From Maratus speciosus (lineage: Eukaryota; Arthropoda; Arachnida; Araneae; Salticidae), in contig OZ010790.1 of NCBI GenBank assembly GCA_963932465.1, positions 97,122,363-97,186,362 of the forward strand: a stretch of 64,000 nucleotides of DNA. Reading direction: 5' to 3'. This document shows, in pieces, positions 11,441-23,040 of the stretch. The notes under the pieces were generated by a model, which did no database searches, was not told the origin of the DNA, and saw only the letters and a list, made by a program, of their open reading frames with translations. The position numbers and the translations under genes were made by a program. Numbering within the stretch: position 1 is the stretch's first letter; each line of letters opens with the position of its first letter.

Positions 11441-12614
11441 CTGGAAAATAAGAAGTGACTAACATGAGCATAAGAATGCAAAAGTACTTTGTGATGTTAT
11501 TTTTCATTGCATAAAAATTCTAGCCGTGGTCTTGCTAAATTATCAGAAAAATTAATTTATCTCTTTAAGTATATTTAACAAAATGAATCGGTTAAGCAAA
11601 AAATAAGTTATCTACTTCAGAAGGCTCCGGAGAACATTCTACTGTATCGCATCACACAAACTTAAAACTCGCAGCCAACGAAAAAGATAGTCCAGGATAT
11701 TCCACTGATTTTGACTACTTCTCAGCCTCCTTGATCACATAGCGCTTCTGCAACTGGTCGAAACCAGGTTATCTTGATCACGTGATAGCCAAAAGGGTGT
11801 GAAACTATCATTGCATGTCTTTTTCTTTTTTATTGGCTGCGTTAAAACTAGAAATAAATGGAGTCATGGGCTAGTCAGTGAAATAATTACTTTAATGCAA
11901 ATATTTTCCACCTGTGGCACCTTTGAAAAAGAATATTCATTACCACTTCTCTTAGATATTTGGCGCATCATCCGAGTTACGTTAACGCGTCGTCTGAGTA
12001 TGGTGCATCATCTGATTAGTTTAAAATTCATCTTATTTGGAGCAGTAGGATACACGCAAGAGCCCTCTGATGTAGATAACTTTTTTCACTGAACTTGTAC
12101 AATTGGTGGAGTTAACCGTAGAAAAGTAAAATCAATTTTTCCACATATTAAGGAGCCAAATGAATCATTCTTCGATGCCAGTCTTTTAATTAAATTATTC
12201 GAACCATTAAATGAAATTCTGCAAAGTAAGGTATGATTCATATGAGATTAAATATCAAAAGTAAATTTAATATTATACATATACATTCCATAGAAATGTT
12301 AGTTGTTATTTACACAAAGCTCTATGTATTATCAATATCAGTTAAATTACAATTATTATAGTTGAATTAAATCATTCCTATTTTAGAAATAAAATTAAAG
12401 CTGTAAATCTTTTTTTTTCTGCATAAATATGGGATTTTTTTAAATTTATAATTAAAGATAACTAAGATTTGATGCTTATTATTATATACCAAAGACCACT
12501 TTACTACAATTAAAGAAAAATATCCTTCATTAATGATGAAATCCATTATTTCTGCTATCAAAGTTCTGAAAATTAGAGTTAAAAATACTCGTAGTATGTG
12601 CTATAAATATATAC
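11441..12614 (-). other. Predicted last intron of the minus-strand gene
   Basis: Lies between donor GTATAT (minus, at 12614) and acceptor TCTTATTTTCCAG (minus, at 11441). It is AT-rich. The 97-codon open frame on the other strand (11799-12092) resembles nothing known and is probably chance. Confidence 0.42.
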
Positions 12615-12788
12615 CATAGAATTATGCTTCTGAAGGGTTCGAATAATCCGGCCGTAAGGATTGACATCTTCTTCATACAGGTGGCTCCTATGTGCAGGTC
12701 GTGTGTGATGAATGTTTGATATGGCATACAGCTGACTTGCGGACGGAGGTAAAGGAGGCGGTGCTAACTGCATAGTTGAATCGGACGG
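12615..12788 (-). CDS. Internal coding exon of the same unrecognised gene (partial)
   Basis: Minus-strand exon of exactly 58 codons, phase 0 at both ends. The acceptor is TTTTTTTGTGTTTCAG before the first codon, and the donor is ATG then GTATAT. The peptide runs PSDSTMQLAPPPLPPSASQL, then YAISNIHHTRPAHRSHLYEE, then DVNPYGRIIRTLQKHNSM. It is Pro-rich and polar, with possible phosphotyrosine-type motifs (LYEE, NPYG), which suggests an intracellular tail. GC content is above that of the flanks. Splicing to 11440 keeps the frame open to the stop, for 103 residues over the two exons. Which protein this is cannot be said; a receptor or adhesion-molecule tail is only a guess. Confidence 0.5.
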
Positions 12789-13062
12789 CTGAAACACAAA
12801 AAAATAATATCTTAAGTAATATATTCATGTTTATTTTAAAAGAAATAAAACAGATTGATTAATAAATATTTTTTAAACATACATAAGAGATCTAATTCTT
12901 TATGGAAAAGCAGAATATTTCACATTGTTAATAATGGTAATTTTTCACTGGTATCTAACATAAGCAACCAAAAACTCTTCTCGTATCACATTTGTGAATT
13001 TATTTTAGTAATTTTGTTGAAGTGTTTAAAGGCAAGCACATAAGAATTATGTACACACTAAG
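12789..13062. other. Probable intronic or intergenic sequence upstream of the exon
   Basis: AT-rich with no gene-like signal. If the exons are real, this is intron on the minus strand. Confidence 0.4.
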
Positions 13063-13063
13063 G

Positions 13064-13700
13064 CAGTGGTCGCCAGCCGGTGGTGCGTGGATCACCAGTA
13101 GTCCATGGAAAAATTAAAGTGATCCGCAGACATCTGGACATTATTGGAATTTTTTACGCTTTTTCTAATATATTCATAATTTGTAATGTCTGTCTGTCCG
13201 CTTATAACGGGCCATAAAAAATTGTTTATTAACAATAGACAGAAAATACAAAATGGAATTAAGAGGTAGGTACACTTGACGATCATTTATCACATAATCT
13301 CCAAATCTGTTTAAGCATTTATCTGAACGCAAGACCAACTTATTTAACCCAGCCTGGGTTAATCATGTCCCTGCCCATTGAGCCAATTCTCCTGTTTTTA
13401 TATCACTGTTTGAAGAAAACCCTGTTCCAGATAAGTGTTTCTTTCAATTTCGTAATCAGGAAATAGTCACTGAGCGCCAAAACTTGGCTGATTTTCTTTT
13501 CTTTTGTTTGGGGGGAGGCATCAGACTTCCCACTTAAACTTTTACAGCAATTCTTGAGTTTGGTGAGCAGCATAAGGCTGATAATGTCATGCAGGAGGAT
13601 GACACAATCACTTAAAATGTCAGGGCGTTTCCGTTGGGATGGCTTCACGTAACCTTGTCAAAGTAGCACAAGCGGAGACTACTTTTCTAAACTTCTTGCC
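13064..13700. mobile_element. Possible hAT-type transposon fragment
   Basis: CAGTGGTCGCCAGCCGGTGG at 13064 resembles the left tip of a hAT element (CAGNGGTNNNCAA class). The following 640 bp are more GC-rich than the surroundings and hold a minus-strand frame (13403-13648) of uncertain nature. No matching right tip or 8-bp duplication was found, so this may be a truncated copy. Confidence 0.3.
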
Positions 13701-14100
13701 ATTTCAATCGTCCTGACGCGTCTCCGAACTTACACTACCTACCGCACAACCGCTGGAAAATAACTAGCACCATCTGTCTCCACTCTGGGAAAAAATATTC
13801 ATTCCACAGTAATTACTTTTCAAATGCTGCTGCTTGTAACCTTTTTTTTAAATCCATCCAAGTACATTTTCAAGAAGGATTTACTAAATAAAATCCCTTC
13901 GATCTATAATCTGATGACAACCTCAAAGCAGAATTTCAGACATCGATATCAAAATCTTATTTTTCGCTCTCCATAAAAAGTGAATATCCTTTGTTGCGTT
14001 TAAAAAAAAAAAAGCAAATGTTCATTTATTCAACATATTTGTGCGGAAATACGCTTCCATCTGTCACAGCAGTTAAAAACGAGTACAGTCTCGACTTATA

Positions 14101-14277
14101 CAGGGCTCGTACGGGTATCGTTATTTTCAAGACCAAATATCAGTATTTTTTTACAGAAAAATAAATCTAGTTTAAACGGACAAAATTTCGCCTTATTTAA
14201 GGAGAGATTTTCCATAAGAAAATACTAGTACTGAAGAATTTCTTAGTCTGGAAATTCAAGGACCCGTACGAACCCTG
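14101..14277. mobile_element. 177-bp MITE with CAGGG tips
   Basis: CAGGGCTCGTACGGGT at 14101 is the inverse of ACCCGTACGAACCCTG ending at 14277 (15 of 16 match). TTATA lies on both sides (14096-14100 and 14278-14282). The interior has no coding capacity. The CAGGG tips suggest hAT, but the 5-bp duplication is short for that superfamily. Confidence 0.7.
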
Positions 14278-14282
14278 TTATA

Positions 14283-16579
14283 ATCAGCTCTCCGTCTTAC
14301 AATAAGGAATTTCATTGGAGCTAAAAATCCACTAACATACATCAAACAAGTTATAAACAAATATCATACTAAAAATTTGTGATACTCAAATAAGCCTCAA
14401 TTATTTGCTAATAATCAAAATACATTAATTTTATAAAAAAAATAATAAACAACCTTCAAAGGTTTTTGTTATGATTAAATAAGCATTAATAGTTTTCTTG
14501 CAATTGAATAAGCATTTATAATTTTGTTTTATTCAATAGATATATTTCATCTTAATAAGATGGATATTCACTAATCATTAGTATACAAATAGCATCATTG
14601 GTGTATTTATGTTTTTTAAAAAAATCGTATTAGTTGCCCGTGTGATTTATAATTATTAATTTAATGGTGCATGAGGTCTGGAAGGTTAGATACCGCTACA
14701 TTAAAGTATTTAACACTGCATTCAGTTTATACAACGCAAGACACAACGCGCAAACAAAAAAATTATACAAAAAATTTCCTGTAAGTTAAATGCATCTCAC
14801 TGTAAAGAAATCGCAGAAACATTTCTTGATAATTCAGAAACGTTTTTGGAAATGAAGGGACACCTCCGAGCTACCGGCGATTCTTAAAATATTTCCCTTA
14901 TCTTCAGAAAACTTTGTGAGAAAATATAATTAGGAATTCAGACACCAATAGATCTTCTGAAATTAACAGAAACATCTTTTCCGAAATTTAGAGGCGGCAA
15001 ATCGGATTTCAGAAACGTTTCAGTAAATTTCGGATATCTGTTCTTTTCTGAGGTTTCTGGTTAGTTTTTTCCAGATTTCTTAAGATAATAGTTTTCGATT
15101 CGAGAGTAATTATATTACAAAATTAAATTTTAACAACCGTTTATACTATATCAAGAAAACTTTCTGCAAATTTTCCAGAGCTCTAATAGTAGAACTCTGA
15201 AAAAAATTCTACTGTGCTTTCTAACTTTATGTAATTGACTTCTAATAGACTAAGTGCTATTTAAGGGATCATAGGACTGTTCAATCTCAAAAAATTCGAT
15301 TTTTTTTTCAAAAATATATAGAGTAATATTGACTAAGCATTATCAAACAAAGAGTACAAAGAATTTCTTAGAATTGCGCTAGGTTATGAATAAAAATATG
15401 TCAAGTGTTCACTATGTAAACATAATTAAAAGGTTACTTTAAACGCGGTTTTCTCAAAACAGTGTTTTTTAAATTGGTACTTAAAATAGCTGGGCCGATT
15501 TCCTTGCGGATTTTTTTCTTATTAATAAAAAGTTATATACATTTTCGAAGTCCTCAACAGGTGTTTTTTCTTTTAATTTTCTATTCGTTCTTTTTTTTCC
15601 TTTATAAAAAAATAATTTGTTTCAAATTTTGAAAAGTGATATTAAATTTGCCAGTTCTCAATTTTGTTAAAAATGAAATTTTTTTTTAAATGTCGATCAA
15701 AAACTAGATAATTATTTATATTTTAACGTGCTGGTATGTATATTTTATTGTTTTCAGATTAAACCACTAAGAATATCTTTGATACTATGGAATAATACAT
15801 GTTACAAAACATCAAGGACCCGAGTCCAAAAACTGCATTTTTCCATAAAAATTTAGGTTTCTGATAGATTAAAATATACGATTATTATGAGAAAACCTAC
15901 CTATTTCTACCTCATTGCCAGACATCATAAAACTCCCTTAAAAGATGCCTCATTTTTCCAGCTCTAAAACTCCTCTCTATCCTTAATAACAAAATCCCAG
16001 GGCCGCACATAGAGATGCGGGCCCCGGTTATAATTCCAATGCGACCTCCCACACACACACACACACCATAAGTATGGTACAATAAAATCTGCTTAGACGG
16101 AAACACAAACGACCTGTGAAATATTCCGTTTTCTGTAGGTTGTTTTCATCTTAGAAAGTATAATTGTTCAATACATTTTAGGGAGCCTGCACTGTTCTTT
16201 TTTTCCGTTTATAGTTGGAATCTGTTATAAACACGCTTTACTCTACTAGAGAAGAAATTTGCTGCTAAAACAGAGGCGTCGTTTAAAAACTTTCTTGATA
16301 TCAAATGAACTTTCAACTATTTGATGCATACACAGGAGTACGGGCCCTGAGCCCCGACCCCTACACCCCATTCTAGTAAATTCTGAGTTTTAATTTTATT
16401 ATTTGTTAATTAATTTAAATCTTTGAAGTAAAGAAGTACGAGTCTTTTTTTTTTTTTTTTTTTACGAGGACCGAAGACGAGCCCTGGTCTTTTGTATCCG
16501 CTCTACCTCCCCTCTGTACGGATCTGCAAATCCATATTATTCATGAAAAAGAAAACAGTTAAATTATTCAGATTCATTT
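14283..16579. other. Non-coding stretch
   Basis: No gene was recognised. 14800-15080 contains several degenerate CAGAAACATTTCT / AGAAACGTTTC motifs. A CAGGGCCGCACATAGAG patch at 15991 next to a (GT)n-like tract (minus, about 16049-16065) may be a decayed transposon tip. A T-run lies at about 16446-16463. Confidence 0.5.
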
Positions 16580-17157
16580 ATAACACTATAAAAAGCAAAG
16601 AATTATGGACAGTAAATTTTCAGCTTTTGATTTACAATTTTTAAAACCGTTTTCGCCCGAATAAATCTTCCGACAGTATAACTAGCAATAACCGTTAAAT
16701 CACTTATGAAAAATAAATTCATTTTAATGGCCATAAATTAAACTTTCCTTTAAAAAAGTTTTCATGCTAGAAAACTATCTGCAGCACGACCTCTCTCAAT
16801 GTCAAGGGCGTCTACAAAAAATTATCACTCATTTCCTTTGTTACTGGACGTTTACACATTACTCGGCAGAAACTTTTTATTTCCTTGTCATTTTTTTTTC
16901 TAATTATTATTATTGTTGTTCAGAATAAAATGAAAATGAAAATTTTAAGCTTTGTCGGTAATAACAATGATCTTTTTAACTTTTATTTTTTTTTCTTTTT
17001 ATTGAATTTTGTTTTTGAAGGGACGGACTTCCAGAAATATATATTTAAGACGATTAATCAACGCATCGTCTTCATCATTTAAGATGTAACTTTTACTGGC
17101 TTTTTTTTAGCCAAAATCTAGTAGTAATGAAATAAAAGTGCAACAGTAATTTCTACG
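16580..17157. repeat. About 1-kb dispersed/tandem repeat family, copy 1
   Basis: Shares with four later copies the ordered blocks CGAATAAAT, TCCGACA, a CAATAACC...AAATCACTTATGAAAAATAAA block, GGCCATAAATTAAACTT, ACCTC(T/G)CTCAATGTCAAGGG and CTACAAAAAA(T/C)...ATCACTCATTTC. Its right part is split by the 17166-22188 insertion and resumes at 22197. Confidence 0.8.
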
Positions 17158-17514
17158 CTAAACGTTAGTGATGGGCGATGTCGATAGTTTTTATCAATTT
17201 AATCGATACTATGGCCAACTCGATTATATCAATACAATCAGTTCTTTTATCGATGTCTTTAGTCAATAAATTGATATCCTTAACCGGCTCCAGGTCCGAT
17301 TTTATGAAGAATTGTCATAAAAAATTAAAATTAGTTTTGCTATTAGATTACTTTCACTTTAATATGACTAATGTTTCATTTGTAGTTTCACGTCAGCTCT
17401 TGAAACATTCTAGATTTTGTTTAAGTTTTAAAGAAGAGCCGAGGAAAACCAAAAAGCGTAAGGGAAACCTAGTTCACGAAACGCCCGTCAAAAATGGAAG
17501 CTGAAGACAATATA

Positions 17515-17960
17515 AAAGCCAATAAAGAAAATTGCAGCACCCCCTGGCGGAGAGAAACAGAAATAAAAGGGTGTGCAAACCAAGACGAATTTTCCAAGTT
17601 ATATGAGGATCGGACAAATAGAACCTGAGATATCGAATAAAGAAGAATCGTACACTATGCAGCACACAATACAGGAAATTGCAGCGCCCCTGGAAGAGAA
17701 CTCAAGAACTTAAATGGGGGGGGTTTGGCGTTAAAGAAACCCATTTGGGTGGTCCAAGTTGTGTAAGGATCGGACCCATACAACCTGAGATATCGGAAAA
17801 AGAAGAGTACACTATGCAGCAAAAAATAAAGGAAATTGCAGCTTCCTTAGCGGCGAGAACCAGAACTGAAATGAGGGTGTTATTGGTGGGAAACAGACCA
17901 AGCCGAATAGTCCAAGTTGTGTGAGGATCGGACGCATAGAACTCTAGATATTGAATAAAG
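17515..17960. repeat. About 150-bp tandem array, 3 units
   Basis: AAATTGCAG recurs at 17528, 17676 and 17833 (steps 148 and 157). Each unit carries a CC(C)CTGG-type core, then CCAAGTT(A/G)TGTGAGGATCGGAC, CTGAGATATCG and AAAGAAGA. Open frames here follow the repeat and are not genes. Confidence 0.87.
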
Positions 17961-18670
17961 AATATAGTATACATTAGAGATCTCAATAAATATAGTTCAT
18001 TTTTGCACTCACATCGGCCTTAAAGTCGATTAAAACAGCATCGATTCGGGAGAACATTGATTCAGCATCGATTCGCGTAGAATCACTCATTTTTATTTTT
18101 GTTCAATCGTCACTGCGGTTCAATTGATACCTTGATACGGGTAGTAGTAGTATCGTTCATTTTACTTTTTCTTTAAAATCGCCAGTGCGGATCGATATGA
18201 TCGATCTATCCGCGTTAGCAGCTCATTAGATTGATCTTTCAGAAGCTTTTTTTATAGCAATTACATTGTATATATTTATTCTTTCGATTTTACTATCTCA
18301 GAGGCAGAGTTGCTGTTAAATTTCGTATAAAGGGTTTTTTTTCTTTTCAGGTTAAATTATTATATTTTTAGTTTAGAAACCTAGTTAGTTGGGTTATCCG
18401 TTTATTATGTTGTATTTTTCAAGTTCGTCCCCTCTTACAACCCCCTTCCCCACCGATCGTTACTACAGGGCCATTCAAAATATGTATACAATTTTTAAAA
18501 CTCTAATTTTTGTCCGATCTTACCTTTGGTGTATTTACGCTGTTTATTATTGAATTTAGCGTCAGGATGCCGCTTATTTTCAATGTTTCCTTATTTTAGC
18601 TTTCTCAAGTCGTATAAACCCTTTATACGACCTTTATACTAAAGCCTTTATACTAATAATACTAGTTATA

Positions 18671-18742
18671 CTAATATTAGTTAATATTAATACTAATATT
18701 AGTTAATATTAATACTAATATTAGTTAATACTAATATTAGTA
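18671..18742. repeat. 22-bp minisatellite
   Basis: About three units of ATTAGTTAATATTAATACTA(AT), itself largely palindromic. The last unit is shortened. Confidence 0.88.
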
Positions 18743-19460
18743 TTTTAATTACTATATTTAATTAATTTATTAACTGCACTGCATTTTATGTGATTTTAAA
18801 GATTTTAATAGTCTAACCCGGGGAAGGAATTTTTCAAAATTATTTTACCCCATCATATTAAAAAACTTGTCATATTATAAGCTTTCTAAATCCGCTTTTC
18901 TTTTGGAAATCCACAGATAATTTTAAGTCGCAGGTCCGAAAATGCTTAAAGGGGAGGAACCTGGTGATTAGTTTTTTCGTACTCTAGTACAGTACCTTCC
19001 ACTCATGGGAAAATTATGAAATTTATGCCAAATCGTGTCTAAATTTGAGTAAAAAATATTGGCATGCGTTACATAATTTTAACTGCCCTTTTTCGCCATA
19101 AAAGGGCGCTTTAAAGTTTTGTTTCTTTAACCCTTTCAAGCGCAGTGATCCCATGGGAGAACCACCTAAATTTAATTCCAAACTTACAAACGGCACCAAG
19201 AATATTTTAATAAAATTTTGATGTTATAGTGAAAGTTTAAAAAAGCAAGATTTTACTTTCTAAGAAGTTCACTTGTAAATACTGGTGTCAGTCAATCATT
19301 TCGTAATTTTGCGAACAGATTTTTTTCTGTGCCGGAAAGGGTTAAACATTTTGCCTATTTTTTGTTCAAAAATTTTGAAATTTTTAATATAAAAATTTCT
19401 CACTTTCCCTTACCTTCTCAGTCTAGTTTTATCTTTCTACTACCAGGGGTAACTTTTCAT

Positions 19461-20620
19461 ATATGGGGCATTCTCACAATCTTTTAACTTTCATGTCCCT
19501 GAATAATAATTTTTTATTTAATACACTTTTTTGTGTTTTTTTTTTCTTTCATATACTTGGAAACATCCCATTGCATGATTGTACAACAATATTAACGAGA
19601 TAAATAAGTTTTGGACGATGTTGGGGTCCTAACACATGGAAAACTCATCTACTGTCCCGTGTCCCTGATGCTGATTTTGAAGTTTGGAGCTGTCTGGATA
19701 AAATTGTTTCAATAAAAATAATTCGATGTAATTTTTTCTGAAACTGGAACTATTGTTTTATATAAATATGTAGCTAAAAATTAACCGGCACACGTTTTTA
19801 GGGTTGATATTATTTTTTTGAACTCTGTCCCTGGGTTTTAGATTTTTTTACCATCCCTCTTCTAAAATTATACAGAAAATCACTTCAGATGCAACGACAG
19901 AATTTTTTTCAAGTTTTTGCTCATGCAGAAGTATGCTAGAGAAAGAATATCTAAAATTCTTTGACAGGAAATTTACTGCAGAATATAAATCAGCATTTAA
20001 ATATCAATTTCAAGTACCGTGGCTTTATTGGTAGTCTTACCGTCCCCAAGGTTTATTCCTGCACTTTTCGAGGTAAATTAAAAAAAAAATTTAATTTAAT
20101 CCAATGTTAACAACTGTTTCGAAAAATCAATGAACACTGTGGATATCACTTAGTCTTAACATGATTTTCCTAAAAATAGGTGGTAATTTTCCTTGCCGTT
20201 CCATCCTTACCGTCTCTTTTTTTACCATTTCGTCCCTTCTTTTACTATTTCGTCCCTTTTTTTACCTTACCGTCCCTTCTTTAACACCCCTTTAAAACAA
20301 TGTGATACAAAAATTCTGTATTAAAAGTACTACATTTGTATTATTTCTTATTTGAATGTCCTGTGGGTACTATGCAAATTCATTATAAGTAAAAATTTAG
20401 AAGAAAATAAAAAATTATAGGGGTAAAATGGTAAGGAAAATTAAACTCGCAAGTTTAACCTAAACCTCAGTTAAATAAAAAAATTTTCGCTGCTGACCAT
20501 TTTTTCTTTATATTGAATCATTAAGGCATTCGTCTATCAGATTAAAATGTTATTTTAGCAAGTTTAATTTCGCCAGATTTTTTTCCCCAAAAGTTAAAAG
20601 ATTGTGAGAATGCCCCATAT
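19461..20620. mobile_element. 1.16-kb non-autonomous transposon with 30-bp perfect TIRs
   Basis: ATATGGGGCATTCTCACAAT plus CTTTTAACTT at 19461-19490 is perfectly inverted at 20591-20620. TA or ATAT could be the target duplication, because the tips abut ATAT on both sides. The interior is non-coding and includes a TTTACC...CGTCCC minisatellite (20210-20280). It lies inside the 17166-22188 composite. Superfamily undetermined. Confidence 0.75.
20205..20282. repeat. CCGTCCCTTTTTTTAC minisatellite
   Basis: Four imperfect tandem units of about 20-25 bp, mixing TTTTACCATTTCGTCCC and TTACCGTCCC, inside the 19461-20620 element. Confidence 0.75.
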
Positions 20621-20879
20621 AGCCTCACGCTCTTGACATTTATCATCCGATTTTCAAAAGTTTTAGTTTCATTATTCCTTTCCATCATTACTAAAACAGT
20701 CTAAGTTCTTGACCCTTTTTTACCATTAGGGGCTTCGTTCTTCACAAGCTTTGGCCCCATTTGGACACTCTTTATATCCCTAGCCCTAATCATACGATTT
20801 ACTTGCTTCTTTTACCATTCTCCTCATTCTCCCCTAAACTTCTTATTCAACTAGCCAACTATAACCCTTGGTCTTCTAC

Positions 20880-21175
20880 ACCGTTAATTTGGTGCCCAGG
20901 AGGGGAGCACTTTTTCACCCATCTCGAGACCCATCATGTAATACCTTGTTGGAAAGGTCTTGGTCCCATCTTCTATTTAATTGTACCTTTTCCAAACCTT
21001 GAACAAAAGTATATTTGACATCTCCAAGCGTTTTATGCCCTCGGTTATCCACCCTAACCATTAGGGGTTTAGTTGACTCCGCTGGAGCATTTTCTCATTT
21101 TTTCTGACCCCATCATGTCATATATCGTTGGAAAGCTTATTGTCCCCACATTCATCTTTTACTCTGAAATTCATA
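20880..21175. repeat. Diverged copies of the GATATATCGTTGGAAAG satellite
   Basis: Two diverged blocks, TCATGTAATACCTTGTTGGAAAGG (20935) and TCATGTCATATATCGTTGGAAAG (21114), resemble the 300-bp units at 57.4-57.8 kb and 58.9 kb. The context (a GGGAGCACTTTTTCACCC-like block before each) is also shared. Confidence 0.55.
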
Positions 21176-21272
21176 TATTGCTATGAAGTTAGCCCCAGAA
21201 GTATTGATCTATCACCGTTATCACGATTCACGATTAAATTTTCTGCCGATTGATCTCTAAGTTTAGGAATTA

Positions 21273-22035
21273 CAGTAAACTCCTGGCTATCCGGCTCTCG
21301 ACTATCCGGCCTATTAAAAAAATGAGGAATGTCGCAAGTGGACAAGGCAGGCGGTTTCCCGTCCAGGTGGGTGCCAAAAGCATGGAAAGAAATTCCAAAC
21401 ATAGTAATTGCAAGGTCTTGGAACATCCTTTTGGACCAAAAAGGTAAAAATAAACCCGTGTGGTAAACTGCAATGGGAGATGAAACCGATAAGCTTCTTT
21501 CGTTGCTGAAAAATATACCGGACTTTGACGATGCTAATGCAAAAGACATTACAGAATGGATGGCAAACAACGAAATTAATAAATTAATTGAAAAAGATAT
21601 TGTAGAAGTGTTGACAGAGCGAGAAATATCAAAAGAAAAAGATTAAAAGTATTGCAGGAAAAATCTCATCCTGGATTCGCAAGTGTTCAAGACGATTGAG
21701 GCAGCACTGAAGTACATTAGTCTGCAGGAATCTATGCCACCTGATATCTTCTACTTGCGTAATTGGAGTGACATTGCGTCGCGGAAGAGAGCTAACAGGG
21801 AGAATCAATCCTCTGTTAAGGGGGCTGGTCACTCAGCTTCGTAATTTTCCTCCGTAATGTTAAGTCTATGGACTTTTGATGCATTCGTATATTTAAAATA
21901 TCTTCTCGGGAAATTCATATTTTTAACATCTTAGCACGAAGTTAGTAAATATTTGTAGAACTCCGGTCGATCCTGCTTTTTCATTATCCGACCTACCTTT
22001 CCACCACATTAGGCCGGATAGTCGGGAGTTTACTG
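21273..22035 (+). mobile_element. Tigger/pogo-like transposon relic
   Basis: TIRs CAGTAAACTCCTGGCTATCC at 21273 and the inverse of GGCCGGATAGTCGGGAGTTTACTG ending at 22035 are flanked by TA on both sides. The TIR resembles those of the pogo/Tigger group of mariner-superfamily elements. It encloses a broken transposase C-terminus (21310-21650) and is far too short to be autonomous. Confidence 0.85.
21310..21646 (+). pseudogene. Tigger-type transposase C-terminal remnant
   Basis: The plus-strand reading gives VDKAGGFPSRWVPKAWKEI, then PNIVIARSWNILLDQKG, then after an in-frame stop GDETDKLLSLLKNIPDFDDA and a D/E-rich tail (WMANNEINKLIEKDIVEVL) ending in a stop near 21644. The KAW-x-I...W pattern followed by an acidic tail is typical of the C-terminus of jerky/Tigger DDE transposases. 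The catalytic core is missing and an internal stop is present. Confidence 0.65.
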
Positions 22036-22196
22036 TACTGTTTTCAATCTTATCTGTATGAATATCAAAGTATCGATTCCAGAACATCCAATACTAGAAT
22101 CTAGGAATTGATTCTTCTTGTGATCGATGCTGTTTTATGCGATGTCGTTGTTTATCGGTACTCGATTTTTCAGAATGACTCCTCACTACTAAACAT

Positions 22197-23040
22197 TCGA
22201 AATAAATATATTTGTATGGATATTGTTTTGGGTACCTATATGTTCATATGACTGCTTCATTATTAAAACTCAAACGAAAAACATATCATTAGATCATCTT
22301 TGCAGTATTTTGATAGAACAATTAAAACAATTATCATCTAAATCTGTAAAAATAAATGGGAAAGAAAAAATATCCACGCATTTTCAAAATCATATTTATG
22401 CAGTTTATAGATTATAGACGGATGTTATTTGCTAAATATAACATTTCAATTTACAAAAAGGAAGCAATTTACAATTCGAAATACATTCCTCTTTCTTTAC
22501 ACAGTAAGAATTTTTAAATTAAATCATGAACTAACCATTTACAACATCAAAAACTTTTATCAGCCGAATAAATGTTCCGACAATTTCACTAGCCATAACC
22601 ATAAATCATTTATGAAAAATAAAGTCATCTAATAACCATAAATTAAACTTGTCCTTTTAAAAGATTTTACGTTGAAAATGCTTTCCGCAGCCCGACCTCG
22701 CTCAATGTCAAGGGTGCCTACAAAAAAACGATCACTCATTTCTTTTTTTATTACATTACTCAAAAGAAATCTCTTTTTTTTCTCACTTTTTATCGTGTGA
22801 AATAAAAAGAAAATCTTAATCAAAATTTTAAGCTTTGTCAGTAAGAACAATGATTCTTTTTTTATTTTTTTTACTTTTATCCATTTTTTATGGGTTATTA
22901 AATTTAGTTTTTCCAAAGAAAGATTACCAAAAATATATATTTAAGTTGATTAATCATCACATAGGCTACACTATAGCTTTTACTGAGCTTATCTTTATTT
23001 TTTTTATTGCTAAAGCTATGATCTTATGTGCCGCCGAGTG
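22197..23040. repeat. About 1-kb repeat family, copy 1 (remainder) and copy 2
   Basis: 22197-22300 continues copy 1 after the composite insertion. Copy 2 has its CCGAATAAATGTTCCGACA anchor at 22563 and CTCAATGTCAAGGGTGCC at about 22704. Short frames such as 22835-23065 are not conserved between copies, so they are not genes. Confidence 0.78.

Larger units (their letters stand above)
17166..22188. mobile_element. Five-kb hAT-like composite element with nested insertions
   Basis: The left tip TAGTGATGGGCGATGTCGA and the right tip (inverse TAGTGAGGAGTC) are flanked by CTAAACGT (17158-17165) and CTAAACAT (22189-22196), an 8-bp duplication matching 7 of 8. Both subterminal regions are rich in ATCGAT/TCGAT motifs. 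Removing the segment joins TTTCTACGCTAAACA to TTCGAAATAAATATATTTG, which aligns with the undisturbed paralogue at 23205-23250 and so gives independent support for the boundaries. No transposase is visible. The interior holds a 150-bp array, a 1.16-kb TIR element and a Tigger relic. A lone related tip (ATCGCCCATCACTA) lies at about 60390-60403. Confidence 0.65.

Noticed and set aside
11799..12092. 97-codon plus-strand frame
   Set aside because: Lies in the predicted intron of the minus-strand gene, has T-rich low-complexity composition and no recognisable domain or splice context.
17178..17986. Frames of 80-108 codons over the ATCGAT-rich hAT tip and the 150-bp array
   Set aside because: They track repeat units, occur on both strands at once and do not resemble proteins.
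21181..21570. 129-codon minus-strand frame
   Set aside because: Antisense to the Tigger transposase remnant and its TIR; the sense strand carries the recognisable motif.
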